Part shown: piece after piece, positions 13,935 through 21,244 of the stretch | Position numbering within the stretch: position 1 is the stretch's first letter | Layout: each line of letters begins with the position of its first letter | Assembly (NCBI GenBank): GCA_900546875.1 | Contig: URET01000020.1 | Location: 1-21,447 of the forward strand | From: an uncultured Eubacteriales bacterium | GTDB lineage: Bacteria; Bacillota; Clostridia; Christensenellales; CAG-314 | Direction of reading: 5' to 3' | Length of the DNA: 21,447 nucleotides | Made by a program: the position numbers and the translations under genes | The notes under the pieces: model-generated | What the model was told of the DNA's origin: nothing | Seen by the model: only the letters and a program-made list of their open reading frames with translations | Databases searched by the model: none

Positions 13935-16229
13935 TCAGATAAGTTTGCCTACAATTACCGTCATATCGTCTTTCGGCTTGGGCTGCATGCTCAGCGCACA
14001 CTCTATTATCGCCTGTGCCATCGCCTGCGGTTCCGCGTCTCCGAGCGAGTCCACAAAATCAGATAAAGGCTGCACCCCTCCGAAAGCCTGCTCTACTCCG
14101 TCACTCATAAGAAACAAACTGTCCCCGCGATTAAGCGCTTTTTTCGTCACGGTCGGAGTGCTCTCTTCAAGCACCCCCATAGGCAACGAACCGCTTTGTG
14201 TAAATTCCGTTCTGCCGCCCGTCTTCACTATCCCCGAAGGAGCTCCTATTTTTATAAAATCCGCAAGTCCGCCCATCATGTCCACAACGGCTATGTCGAC
14301 AGCCGTAAATACCTCCTCACCCGCCGTGGACAACAATTTGTTCACGCTTGCAAGCACCGTGTCGCTGTTGAAGCCCGCACGGTAAAAATTCTCGATCAGA
14401 CTTATCGCCCTGCCGCTGGCTGCCTCCGCTTCCTGACCGCTTCCCATGCCGTCGCATACCACCATTATGCACTTGTCTGCACTTACCTTCAGAAACGAAT
14501 GCGAATCCCCGCTCGCCTCACTTCCGTACTTCTTTTCGCTCGCACACCCGAATACCATGTCATAAGGCGGCCTCGGTACAAAATGCGCCACTACCCAGCC
14601 GGAATCCTCGGTCTTTTCCGTTCTGTCAAGCATCATGGGGAACCTCAGTGCCCTTCCGACTTCCCTCGAAAGATCCTCACGCGATATGTCTTCGTTATCC
14701 ACAGCCACGGATACGCACATCTTGTCTCCGTCTTCGTATATCACCGCCTCTTTGCACAGTATGCCGACTCCCGCAAGACATTCGGCCACTTCCTTTTCAC
14801 GGGCTGTATCAAAACTTACGCTTACGCTCCCCTCACGGCTGAGTTCTTTAAGTACCTCTGCCACTCCTCCCAACTGCTCCGCAATAAGCACCTTGCTGCT
14901 GTCGGAATTCAGCGTCATAGTATAGTACTGCTTATAGCTGTATACCTCTGAATTCACCGACGCAAGCAAACTGTTGATCCTTCCGCATCTCGAAACAAGA
15001 GCGTTGCCTACATCAAGCACGGTTGCCTTTCCTCTCGATAAAGCACTTTCAGTCATTTTTATAAAGGTGTTTTCCGTGTCTGCGGCGTGCACTCTCCAAC
15101 ACTTCACTCTGTCGGGACAGGACGCACATACCTTTTCACTGACTTCCCTCACTATATAATCCCTGGCCTTTTCAGGAGCCATTACTCCGCGTACCATATC
15201 CTTGAAAGTGAGCTGCATGGCAAAAAATATTTCCGAAAGTCTGAAAAGTCTTTTACTTAAGTTATTGCGCAACCTGTTCACAATGTGCCTCGCGCAATAT
15301 TTTTCTCCCGTTGAAAAACGGGCTGCCGCGCGCTCGAGTATTTTTCCCGGCAAAAGCACAAAAGCAAATGCCGACAGCAACGGCGCTATAAACGCCACTG
15401 CCGACGCACCTTCAAAAAACAACAACATCGTAATCAAATTAGCCAGTACCAATGCCAGAGCAGCAAGATACCTGTTGATCCTCATAAAAAGAACAGCAGC
15501 AAGAGCCCACAAAGTAAAAAGAGCCAATGGCGCCGTACTGCCGGAAGCAATCGCCGCTCCGACTCCCAATACAGCAGCCGAAGTTACGCCTTTGTTCCCG
15601 AGTACTGCAGTAAGCACAAGCACGCAAAAAGGTATAACAAGCCTCGTCAAAGGGGTACCGAGGATACTTATGAGCTCCGTGCCCGCTACCATGGTCGCAA
15701 ATGCCGCCGCAAGACAAACAAGCTCTTCAGTCGTGGGCATAGCTTTTGCTCTCAGAAAAAGGGCTTTAAGTATTACGCCGAAAACGTATCCCGAAAGCAC
15801 GGAAAGTCCTACGCCCAAAAGCCTTACGGCAAGCTGTCCCGCATCCGTGAAATCAAACAATATGTAAAAAAGCTGAGCCGCAATAAGATATATTATACAA
15901 AGCGCCCTGTGAGGCTTTTTCTTTAAATTGCGGTAAACAAAACAGACCGCCGTCAGCACCAGCGCTCCCGCGCCCGCCGATAAAAACTGAGTCACCCCGA
16001 AAAAAGCCGCGGCGACTACATAAGGTATCGGGTATAAAAAGCAATATTTTCTGCCGCCGTACAGCAATGCGCCAAGTAACCCGAGACCAAGGCAGCACCC
16101 TACTTCCTTTCCGGCGCTCATTAACAGTATGAAACAGCACAACGCTCCGATATTTTTTACCGCCACGGTGGCTATACCCGTATTTTTTTCCTTCTCCCTG
16201 CCCTTTATGCTTGCATCCATACTTCTCAT
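13935..16229 (-). CDS. spoIIE: Stage II sporulation protein E, membrane PP2C phosphatase
   Basis: SpoIIE dephosphorylates SpoIIAA to release sigma-F in the forespore and binds FtsZ at the polar septum. 764 residues, somewhat shorter than the 827 of B. subtilis. Residues about 20-295 hold some ten membrane segments. The FtsZ-interaction and regulatory region follows, with the conserved cysteine set CASCPDRVKCW (368-378). Residues about 555-764 are the PP2C domain: Asp575 in SGDSHSF, DGMGSG at 593-598, DIAVVD at 645-650, MSDGVE with Asp710, and DDMTVIV near 754. All the expected metal-binding acids are present. Start at ATG 16229 with GGAGGTG 6 nt upstream. A second ATG three codons in lies too far from the site. 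No partner gene is in the operon. Confidence 0.97.
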   Translation of the reverse strand: MRSMDASIKGREKEKNTGIATVAVKNIGALCCFILLMSAGKEVGCCLGLGLLGALLYGGRKYCFLYPIPYVVAAAFFGVTQFLSAGAGALVLTAVCFVYRNLKKKPHRALCIIYLIAAQLFYILFDFTDAGQLAVRLLGVGLSVLSGYVFGVILKALFLRAKAMPTTEELVCLAAAFATMVAGTELISILGTPLTRLVIPFCVLVLTAVLGNKGVTSAAVLGVGAAIASGSTAPLALFTLWALAAVLFMRINRYLAALALVLANLITMLLFFEGASAVAFIAPLLSAFAFVLLPGKILERAAARFSTGEKYCARHIVNRLRNNLSKRLFRLSEIFFAMQLTFKDMVRGVMAPEKARDYIVREVSEKVCASCPDRVKCWRVHAADTENTFIKMTESALSRGKATVLDVGNALVSRCGRINSLLASVNSEVYSYKQYYTMTLNSDSSKVLIAEQLGGVAEVLKELSREGSVSVSFDTAREKEVAECLAGVGILCKEAVIYEDGDKMCVSVAVDNEDISREDLSREVGRALRFPMMLDRTEKTEDSGWVVAHFVPRPPYDMVFGCASEKKYGSEASGDSHSFLKVSADKCIMVVCDGMGSGQEAEAASGRAISLIENFYRAGFNSDTVLASVNKLLSTAGEEVFTAVDIAVVDMMGGLADFIKIGAPSGIVKTGGRTEFTQSGSLPMGVLEESTPTVTKKALNRGDSLFLMSDGVEQAFGGVQPLSDFVDSLGDAEPQAMAQAIIECALSMQPKPKDDMTVIVGKLI

Positions 16230-16247
16230 TTTTGCACCTCCGCCTTC

Positions 16248-16311
16248 ATACTACCATAAGACTGCCGCACTATTTGCCCCCTTTTGTCGCACCGTCGCGC
16301 GATTTGTCTGA
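16248..16311 (-). promoter_or_regulatory. Possible Spo0A-type promoter region of spoIIE
   Basis: TAGTAT (16248-16253) could be a -10, but no good sigma-A -35 lies upstream. TTTGTCGCA (plus strand, 16283-16291) and TTTGTCTGA (16304-16312) resemble the Spo0A box TGTCGAA at 6 and 5 of 7 positions, two helical turns apart. This matches the architecture of known spoIIE promoters but the sites are degenerate. Confidence 0.3.
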
Positions 16312-16708
16312 TTTTTCACAGGCAAACCGTGACATCGCTTGTCTGTCAGGCATTACAGGCCGAGATCCATATTTCGGAACATATGTCATATGCCCGATAT
16401 GTTACGTGCGCCTCCTTCAGAAAACGCATACGGAAACAAACCGCCCCCACAAGAAACTCCGGCACCCCGCACACCTTCTTTCGGAAAAAGCACGCCGGAA
16501 AAAATCAGAGCACTGTACACACATCAACTGCCGGCGAACAAAAACACAAAACGGGCGTATAATCCAACGACGGAAAGTTTCATCCTTCCTTCCCGAACGC
16601 GGATACTGCATCATACCTGCACCCGGGATAAACCGGAACTGCCACGATTTACAGAGATAATTACGTCTTTTTTTGCATATTGTCAGACATGAAAATCCGC
16701 TTTAAAAA

Positions 16709-16798
16709 GACGGCAAAGTCCTGACGCGAAAAGTTCAGGAACTTCGGTCAGAAGACGGCAAGAAACTGACACATGGGCTTCGGGGGCTTCGGTCAGAA
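16709..16798. repeat. Two degenerate 45-bp tandem repeats
   Basis: 16709-16753 and 16754-16798 share their ends (GACGGCAA at the start, CTTCGGTCAGAA at the finish) and a central CTGAC at the same offset, while the parts between have diverged. A fragment may continue after 16798. Confidence 0.7.
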
Positions 16799-16832
16799 GG
16801 TGCCGCGAAAACGGTTTTACGAAAAAAAGGCA

Positions 16833-16870
16833 TAACAAAACGGCGACATATCAAATGCCGCCGCTTGTTA
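16833..16870 (+). other. Hairpin abutting the first 22-bp direct repeat
   Basis: TAACAA-aa-CGGCG (16833-16845) pairs with CGCCG-c-TTGTTA (16859-16870): 11 pairs with one small internal loop. It ends exactly where the first direct repeat begins. No T-run follows, so it is not a terminator. Confidence 0.5.
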
Positions 16871-17022
16871 GGGAGTAATTAAATGAAGAACATAACCATT
16901 TTCTATATAATACGATATCGCCTGATAGCTTATCGTCGGATATTTGTATCGAGCGACCGCATTTGTACAAGGGAGGGGTACGCGGCCGCTCTATTGAGAA
17001 GGGAGTAATTAAATGAAGAACA
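16871..17022 (+). repeat. Pair of 22-bp direct repeats, 130 bp apart, each with a ribosome site and ATG
   Basis: 16871-16892 and 17001-17022 are identical over 22 bp: GGGAG, a 7-nt AT-rich spacer and ATGAAGAAC. The first ATG (16883) opens a 40-codon frame (MKNITIFYIIRYRL..., Arg-rich) that ends at the second copy. The second ATG opens MKNTV and stops; past that stop the frame reads a hydrophobic LLSYAFILAVVY and stops again, like a broken small membrane peptide. A perfect TATAAT lies at 16906-16911. I do not recognise the element. Function is unknown. Confidence 0.6.
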
Positions 17023-17114
17023 CAGTTTAACTGCTGTCTTACGCTTTCATATTAGCAGTGGTTTATTAATTTAAAGTGAAACTGATATTAAATTTAAAAA
17101 ATATTTTTTCGATT

Positions 17115-17732
17115 TTAAAACTGATTCAAAGCAGGCGCATATTCGCATCCGCAGTAACTCTGTCTGTAGATGCCGTATTTTTCACAGAACCTTACGGATT
17201 TCAGATATCCGTCTTTTTTCTTGAAATCGGAGACGAGATATCTGCTCCCGAAATCCTTCTGAGCGGTAAGACCGGAAGCATTGACGGCAACAGCGTTTTT
17301 ATGCGGGCTGACCGTAAGTGTGGTGGCGAAGTAATCGTAGGAAAGCTCCGAAGCTTTTTTTGCCGTTTCGTTCAGTCTGAGCGAAAAACAGCGGCAGCAT
17401 CTTGCTCCCCCCTCTCTTTCTTTTTCGAGGCCTGTTACCGCTGACACAAACCCTTTGTGATCATAGTCAGACACCAGCAGACCGGTTTCAATGCCCTGTT
17501 CCGAAAAAACACCTCTGAGCTTTTCAAGCTCGTTCAGGCGTTTAAAATATTCCTGTTCGGGGAATATATTGGGATTGCAGAAAAAAAGCGTGATGTCAAA
17601 AACTCCGCTCAGCACGGGTATCACCGACGATGCGCACGGAGCACAGCAGCAATGGAGCAGAAGTTCAGGTCTTATGCCCGACCGCGTGATATTTTGTATC
17701 TCCGATTCCATTTCTCTTAAATAATTATCCAT
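17115..17732 (-). CDS. queH: Epoxyqueuosine reductase QueH
   Basis: QueH (formerly DUF208) reduces epoxyqueuosine to queuosine in tRNA, the final step of the pathway, and is unrelated in sequence to QueG. 205 residues from this start. The cysteine sets expected for its iron-sulfur and metal centres are present: HCCCAPC (Cys28-30, 33), RCCRC (112, 113, 115) and YRQSYCGC (194, 196). ATLTVSP-like TTLTVSPHKN and SDFKKKDGY are family motifs. The ATG at 17732 gives the usual 25-residue lead into the first Cys motif. An in-frame TTG at 17768 is rejected because it is the first base triplet of the -35 box. No ribosome site precedes the ATG. It acts with the preQ1-type transporter operon of this window. 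Confidence 0.93.
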   Translation of the reverse strand: MDNYLREMESEIQNITRSGIRPELLLHCCCAPCASSVIPVLSGVFDITLFFCNPNIFPEQEYFKRLNELEKLRGVFSEQGIETGLLVSDYDHKGFVSAVTGLEKEREGGARCCRCFSLRLNETAKKASELSYDYFATTLTVSPHKNAVAVNASGLTAQKDFGSRYLVSDFKKKDGYLKSVRFCEKYGIYRQSYCGCEYAPALNQF

Positions 17733-17739
17733 ATTTTTT

Positions 17740-17768
17740 ATTTTAACATTTTTATTCAGCTTTGTCAA
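17740..17768 (-). promoter_or_regulatory. Sigma-A promoter of queH, predicts leaderless mRNA
   Basis: TTGACA (17763-17768), 17-bp spacer, TAAAAT (17740-17745) on the minus strand. Only 7 nt (AAAAAAT) separate the -10 from the ATG at 17732, so transcription should begin at or within 1-2 nt of the start codon. Confidence 0.75.
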
Positions 17769-17842
17769 TACAATTTGAATTTAACGCTTTAGCATATTCC
17801 CTCAGACCAAATATACATGAGAGTCCAATTTCTTTACGAAGA

Positions 17843-17871
17843 TTGACAAATCAAATCACGGAATTTATAAT
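17843..17871 (+). promoter_or_regulatory. Consensus sigma-A promoter of the aminotransferase gene
   Basis: Perfect TTGACA (17843-17848), 17-bp spacer, perfect TATAAT (17866-17871). It is divergent from the queH promoter, with 74 bp between the two -35 boxes. It should be strong; no operator is obvious. Confidence 0.88.
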
Positions 17872-17907
17872 GGTTACAATATAATAAGCCGCAACGGAGG
17901 TATGACT

Positions 17908-19095
17908 ATGTTTTCAGAAAAAATGGCCGAAAAAGGAAGAAAGCGTTCTGCGATAAGAGAGATCTTCGAATACGCCTTAAAGCGTAAAGAAGAAATCGGA
18001 GCGGACAATGTATTTGATTTTTCGATCGGGAATCCGAGTGTACCTGCTCCGGAAATCATTACAGACACATTGATAGAGCTTATCAGAAATACCGATCCCG
18101 TAGCGCTGCACGGCTATACATCCGCACAGGGCGATAAAGCGGCATGCAAGGCGGTGGCCGATTATATAACAAAAACTTTCAATGCGCCTGCCGATCCGCG
18201 TTATATTTATTTCACAAGCGGTGCTGCCGCCGCGCTTTCTATCTGTCTGCGCGCTCTCGGTACAGGAAACGACGAAATCATACTATTTGCGCCCTATTTC
18301 CCCGAATACTGTGTGTTCACGGAAAATGCAGGCTGCAAAAACGTAGTCATTCCTTACAAAAGCGATCTGACGCCCGACCTCGAAGCTTTTGAAAAAGCCA
18401 TATCCATGCACACAAAGGCAGTTATCATAAACTCTCCCAATAATCCCGGAGGTATGGTATATTCCGAAGCAATCATCAAAAATATAGCCGAAATACTTGA
18501 GAATAAATCAAAACAATTCGGTCATCCGATCTTCATTATATCAGACGAGCCGTACCGTGAGCTTGTTTATGACAACGTATTCGTGCCCTACATACCGAAT
18601 TACTATAAAAATACATTTGTATGTTATTCTTTTTCAAAAGTTTGGTCTATTCCGGGCGAAAGAATAGGGTATATATATCTTCATCCGTCGATGTACTGCG
18701 TAAACGATTTATTTGCCGCGGTATGCGGAGCGGGACGTGCTTTAGGATATGTCTGTGCCTCAAGTCTTTTTCAAAAGCTCGTGGAAAGATGCATAGGTAC
18801 CGGCGCAAACATTGCCGTATACAGCAAAAACAGAGAACTCCTTTACGGCGCTCTCTCGGAATACGGATTTGACTGCGTCCATCCCGAAGGCGCATTCTAT
18901 CTTTTCGTGAAGGCTCCCGAAGGAAATGCGGAAAAGTTTGCTCAGGCAGCCAAAAAACATGAGCTTCTTATAGTTCCTGCAGATTCATTCGGAGCACCCG
19001 ATTGCGTCAGAATATCATATTGCGTTTCCACAGAACAGATTATGCGTTCGTTGCCGGCATTCAAAGCGCTTGCGGAAGAAATTAAAGCAAAGTGA
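17908..19095 (+). CDS. Class I/II pyridoxal-phosphate aminotransferase
   Basis: A 395-residue fold-type I aminotransferase, AspC-like subgroup. FDFSIGNPSVPAP (36-48) is the N-terminal substrate-lid region, GYTSAQGD (69-76) the conserved GY-x-G segment, NSPNNPGG (175-182) carries the Asn that contacts PLP, SDEPYRE (212-218) has the Asp that pairs with the pyridine nitrogen, and YSFSKVWSIPGERIGY contains the PLP lysine (Lys244) and phosphate-binding Arg252. CVRISYC near the end holds the carboxylate-binding Arg. The amino acid substrate is not evident. I chose ATG 17908, 7 nt after GGAGG; the ATG at 17902 is too close to that site. It is monocistronic with a terminator about 190 nt downstream. 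Confidence 0.9.
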   Translation: MFSEKMAEKGRKRSAIREIFEYALKRKEEIGADNVFDFSIGNPSVPAPEIITDTLIELIRNTDPVALHGYTSAQGDKAACKAVADYITKTFNAPADPRYIYFTSGAAAALSICLRALGTGNDEIILFAPYFPEYCVFTENAGCKNVVIPYKSDLTPDLEAFEKAISMHTKAVIINSPNNPGGMVYSEAIIKNIAEILENKSKQFGHPIFIISDEPYRELVYDNVFVPYIPNYYKNTFVCYSFSKVWSIPGERIGYIYLHPSMYCVNDLFAAVCGAGRALGYVCASSLFQKLVERCIGTGANIAVYSKNRELLYGALSEYGFDCVHPEGAFYLFVKAPEGNAEKFAQAAKKHELLIVPADSFGAPDCVRISYCVSTEQIMRSLPAFKALAEEIKAK

Positions 19096-19280
19096 GTATC
19101 TCGGCTTTCGGGCATGCCTCACGGAGCGACTTGTGAACTTCAGGCGTTTATTAATGCGCTGAGGATCCGGGTTTACAGAAAGTTTCCGTTTCAAGAGATC
19201 ATTGTCCCGTATTTGCAGGTAAAGGATTCTTCCGGACTTCGTGCACGCATAAAAACCGGTTTTCCCGTTTGTCTTCAATA

Positions 19281-19315
19281 AAAAACCGCCGCAATGAAGT
19301 GCGGCGGATTTTTTT
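19281..19315. terminator. Bidirectional terminator between convergent genes
   Basis: 7-bp GC stem CCGCCGC/GCGGCGG (19286-19292, 19301-19307) with an 8-nt loop, an A-run before it and a T-run after it. It serves the aminotransferase (+) and the GGGtGRT gene (-), whose stop is at 19330. Confidence 0.92.
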
Positions 19316-19329
19316 CCGGTTAATCTGTA

Positions 19330-20328
19330 TTATTTTAGAGCAAGCGAGACCGCGACCGCAAGTGCTACCGTAGCGCCGACCATAGGATTGTTGCCCATGC
19401 CGATCAGCCCCATCATTTCAACGTGAGCAGGCACCGAAGAGGATCCTGCAAACTGAGCGTCCGAATGCATACGTCCCATCGTATCCGTCATTCCGTAAGA
19501 AGCGGGACCGGCTGCCATATTGTCAGGGTGAAGAGTTCTGCCCGTTCCGCCGCCGGATGCGACCGAAAAATACTTCTTTCCGTTTTCCACCGCCCATTTT
19601 TTATAGGTGCCCGCGACCGGATGCTGAAAACGGGTAGGATTTGTGGAATTCCCGGTTATGGAAACATCCACCTGTTCATACCGCATTATCGCCACGCCTT
19701 CGTTCACATCGTCGGCTCCATAGCAACGCACCTTTGCTTTTTCGCCTGTACTGAACGAGATTTCTTCGACGATCGAAAGTTCGCCGGTATAGTAATCGTA
19801 TTTTGTATGCACATACGTGAAACCGTTTATTCTGCTGATTATATATGCGGCGTCCTTTCCGAGCCCGTTGAGAATGACCCTCAAAGGTTCCTTCCTTACC
19901 CTGTTTGCCGTGCGCGCGATACCTATCGCGCCTTCAGCCGCAGCAAAAGATTCATGTCCGGCGAGAAACGCAAAACACTTCGTTTCTTCGGTGAGCAGCA
20001 TGGCGGCAAGGTTTCCGTGCCCCAACCCTACTTTGCGCTGATCCGCAACACTCCCAGGCACACAGAAAGCCTGAAGACCAAGACCTATAGCTTCGGCTGC
20101 CTCGGCAGCGGTCTTCGAACCCTTCTTCAATGCGATCGCGCAGCCAAGCGTATACGCCCACACCGCATTGTCAAAAGCTATGGGCTGTATGGAACGCACT
20201 TGCTTCTCAACGTCAATATTATACTGTCGGCATATCTCAGCGGCTTCTTCCAATGACGAAATGTTATATTTGGACATTTCGTTGTTCAACTTATCTATTC
20301 GTCTTTCATAACCTTCGAATTTGATCAT
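19330..20328 (-). CDS. GGGtGRT protein
   Basis: A 332-residue protein of the family named for its glycine-rich signature, here SGGGTGRT (258-265), found mainly in anaerobic Firmicutes. Other conserved-looking stretches are VGLGHGNLAAMLL (100-112), FLAGHESFAAAEGAIGIART (121-140), NSTNPTRFQHPVAGTY (227-242) and GMGNNPMVGATVALAVA near the end. No signal peptide or strong membrane helix is seen. The biochemical role is not established. Start at ATG 20328 with AAGGAG 6 nt upstream, 10 nt after the stop of the NifU-like gene. The constant pairing with a NifU-type scaffold suggests an iron-sulfur or metal-related task, but that is inference. Confidence 0.93.
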   Translation of the reverse strand: MIKFEGYERRIDKLNNEMSKYNISSLEEAAEICRQYNIDVEKQVRSIQPIAFDNAVWAYTLGCAIALKKGSKTAAEAAEAIGLGLQAFCVPGSVADQRKVGLGHGNLAAMLLTEETKCFAFLAGHESFAAAEGAIGIARTANRVRKEPLRVILNGLGKDAAYIISRINGFTYVHTKYDYYTGELSIVEEISFSTGEKAKVRCYGADDVNEGVAIMRYEQVDVSITGNSTNPTRFQHPVAGTYKKWAVENGKKYFSVASGGGTGRTLHPDNMAAGPASYGMTDTMGRMHSDAQFAGSSSVPAHVEMMGLIGMGNNPMVGATVALAVAVSLALK

Positions 20329-20338
20329 ACCTGACTCC

Positions 20339-21031
20339 TTATTCCTTGCGCGGATCGATTATTTTTGCGGCTTCATCATACCTGCCGTATCTGCCGGTGG
20401 CTTTCTTTATTGCTTCTTCCGGAGTATCTCCCTTTTTGATAAAGTCCATCATCTTCCCGAAATTGATATACTCATAACCTATCACCTCTCCTTCCTTCGA
20501 AAGAGCAAGCTTAGTTGTATATCCCTCGGTGGTTTCAAGGTAACGCACTCCTTTGAGGTTCGTGGAATAAATAGTCGCAGTCTGACTCCTGAGTCCCTTT
20601 CCGAGGTCCTCGAGTCCGGCACCTATCACAAGCCCGTCATCACTGAAAGCCGACTGACTTCTTCCGTAAACTATCTGCAAAAAAAGCTCCCTCATAGCAA
20701 CATTTATAGCGTCACATACAAGGTCCGTGTTCAAAGCTTCGAGAATGGTCTTCCCGACAAGTATCTCTCCTGCCATAGCAGCAGAATGAGTCATACCCGA
20801 ACATCCTATAGTCTCTACCAACGCCTCTTCGATCACACCGTTCTTTATATTAAGCGTAAGCTTACAAGCCCCCTGCTGAGGAGCACACCGCCCTATTCCG
20901 TGAGTGAGCCCGGATATATCGCTTATCTGCGTGGAAGCGATCCACTTTCCCTCCTCAGGTATAGGAGCCGGCCCGTGATTGCAGCCCTTTTTTACACATA
21001 CCATTTCCTTGATCTCATTGGAATACTGCAT
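20339..21031 (-). CDS. NifU/IscU-like iron-sulfur scaffold protein paired with GGGtGRT
   Basis: 230 residues. The middle region, TLNIKNGVIEEALVETIGCSG followed by MAGEILVGKTILEAL, follows the NifU_N/IscU pattern in which conserved Cys hold a transient Fe-S cluster. Cysteines lie at 12, 17, 49, 56, 77 and 106; Cys77 (GCSG) and Cys106 correspond best to scaffold positions. Unlike IscU (about 130 residues) it has an N-terminal extension with a CVKKGC pair and a C-terminal region (about 135-230) ending in a helical KKGDTPEEAIKKATGRYGRY segment. Start at ATG 21031 with AAAGGAG 7-8 nt upstream. It is first in the operon, behind a long structured leader. Cluster assembly for a dedicated partner is the likely role. 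Confidence 0.85.
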   Translation of the reverse strand: MQYSNEIKEMVCVKKGCNHGPAPIPEEGKWIASTQISDISGLTHGIGRCAPQQGACKLTLNIKNGVIEEALVETIGCSGMTHSAAMAGEILVGKTILEALNTDLVCDAINVAMRELFLQIVYGRSQSAFSDDGLVIGAGLEDLGKGLRSQTATIYSTNLKGVRYLETTEGYTTKLALSKEGEVIGYEYINFGKMMDFIKKGDTPEEAIKKATGRYGRYDEAAKIIDPRKE

Positions 21032-21205
21032 ATATACTCTCCTTTAATTCTTTTTTTCCCTTTTGCCAAGTACCATACTATTGCTTCCCGCCGAACAGAC
21101 TCACCGTCTGCTCAGCCCGTCAATACTTCGCTTTATAAATGGTTTTATTCGTGAAAGCCCTTTCACACTGTAATCTGTCAACCTGATAATAGCGCTCTCA
21201 CGCTA
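21032..21205 (-). promoter_or_regulatory. Structured 5' leader of the NifU-like/GGGtGRT operon
   Basis: About 170 nt separate the predicted transcription start from the ATG. Three hairpins are visible on the minus strand: TAGCG/CGCTA at the very 5' end (21190-21205), GTGAAA/TTTCAC with a 4-nt loop (21151-21166), and an 11-bp stem GCTGAGCAGAC/GTCTGTTCGGC with two G-U pairs and a 5-nt loop (21090-21116). None is followed by a T-run. I do not recognise a known riboswitch class. Confidence 0.5.
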
Positions 21206-21208
21206 AAA

Positions 21209-21237
21209 AGTATAACACATATTTATTTTTTTGTATA
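21209..21237 (-). promoter_or_regulatory. Sigma-A promoter of the NifU-like/GGGtGRT operon
   Basis: TATACA (21232-21237), 17-bp spacer, TATACT (21209-21214) on the minus strand, with TGT before the -10 giving an extended -10 (TG-N-TATACT). Confidence 0.65.
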
Positions 21238-21244
21238 CGATTTT

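Larger units (their letters stand above)
16230..17114. other. 885-bp gap between spoIIE and queH with repeats and hairpins
   Basis: The longest non-coding stretch here. Nearest spoIIE it holds the presumed promoter. 16320-16690 shows nothing I can name; open frames there lack ribosome sites and look random. 16709-17060 holds a 45-bp tandem repeat, an 11-bp hairpin, a pair of 22-bp direct repeats each containing a ribosome site and an ATG, and a 6-bp stem ACTGCT/AGCAGT (17030-17059 area). No tRNA-like cloverleaf was found and queH has no clear terminator. Confidence 0.55.

Noticed and set aside
16211..16660. 149-codon plus-strand frame upstream of spoIIE
   Set aside because: It begins inside spoIIE antisense, lacks a ribosome site, and its composition (His, Arg, Pro, Cys) looks like translated non-coding DNA.
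16689..16880. Basic reading frame through the 45-bp repeats that would need a frameshift at an A-run near 16704
   Set aside because: Starting at ATG 16689 the frame stops after 11 codons; the longer frame is preceded by a stop and lacks a start. Without homologues a frameshifted gene is not supported.
16230..17114. tRNA gene in the spoIIE-queH gap, as seen near spoIIE in some spore formers
   Set aside because: No T-loop GGTTCGA-type motif or cloverleaf could be found on either strand.
20321..21154. 277-codon plus-strand frame opposite the NifU-like gene
   Set aside because: It is antisense to a recognised gene with a ribosome site, and has no similarity or start signals of its own.
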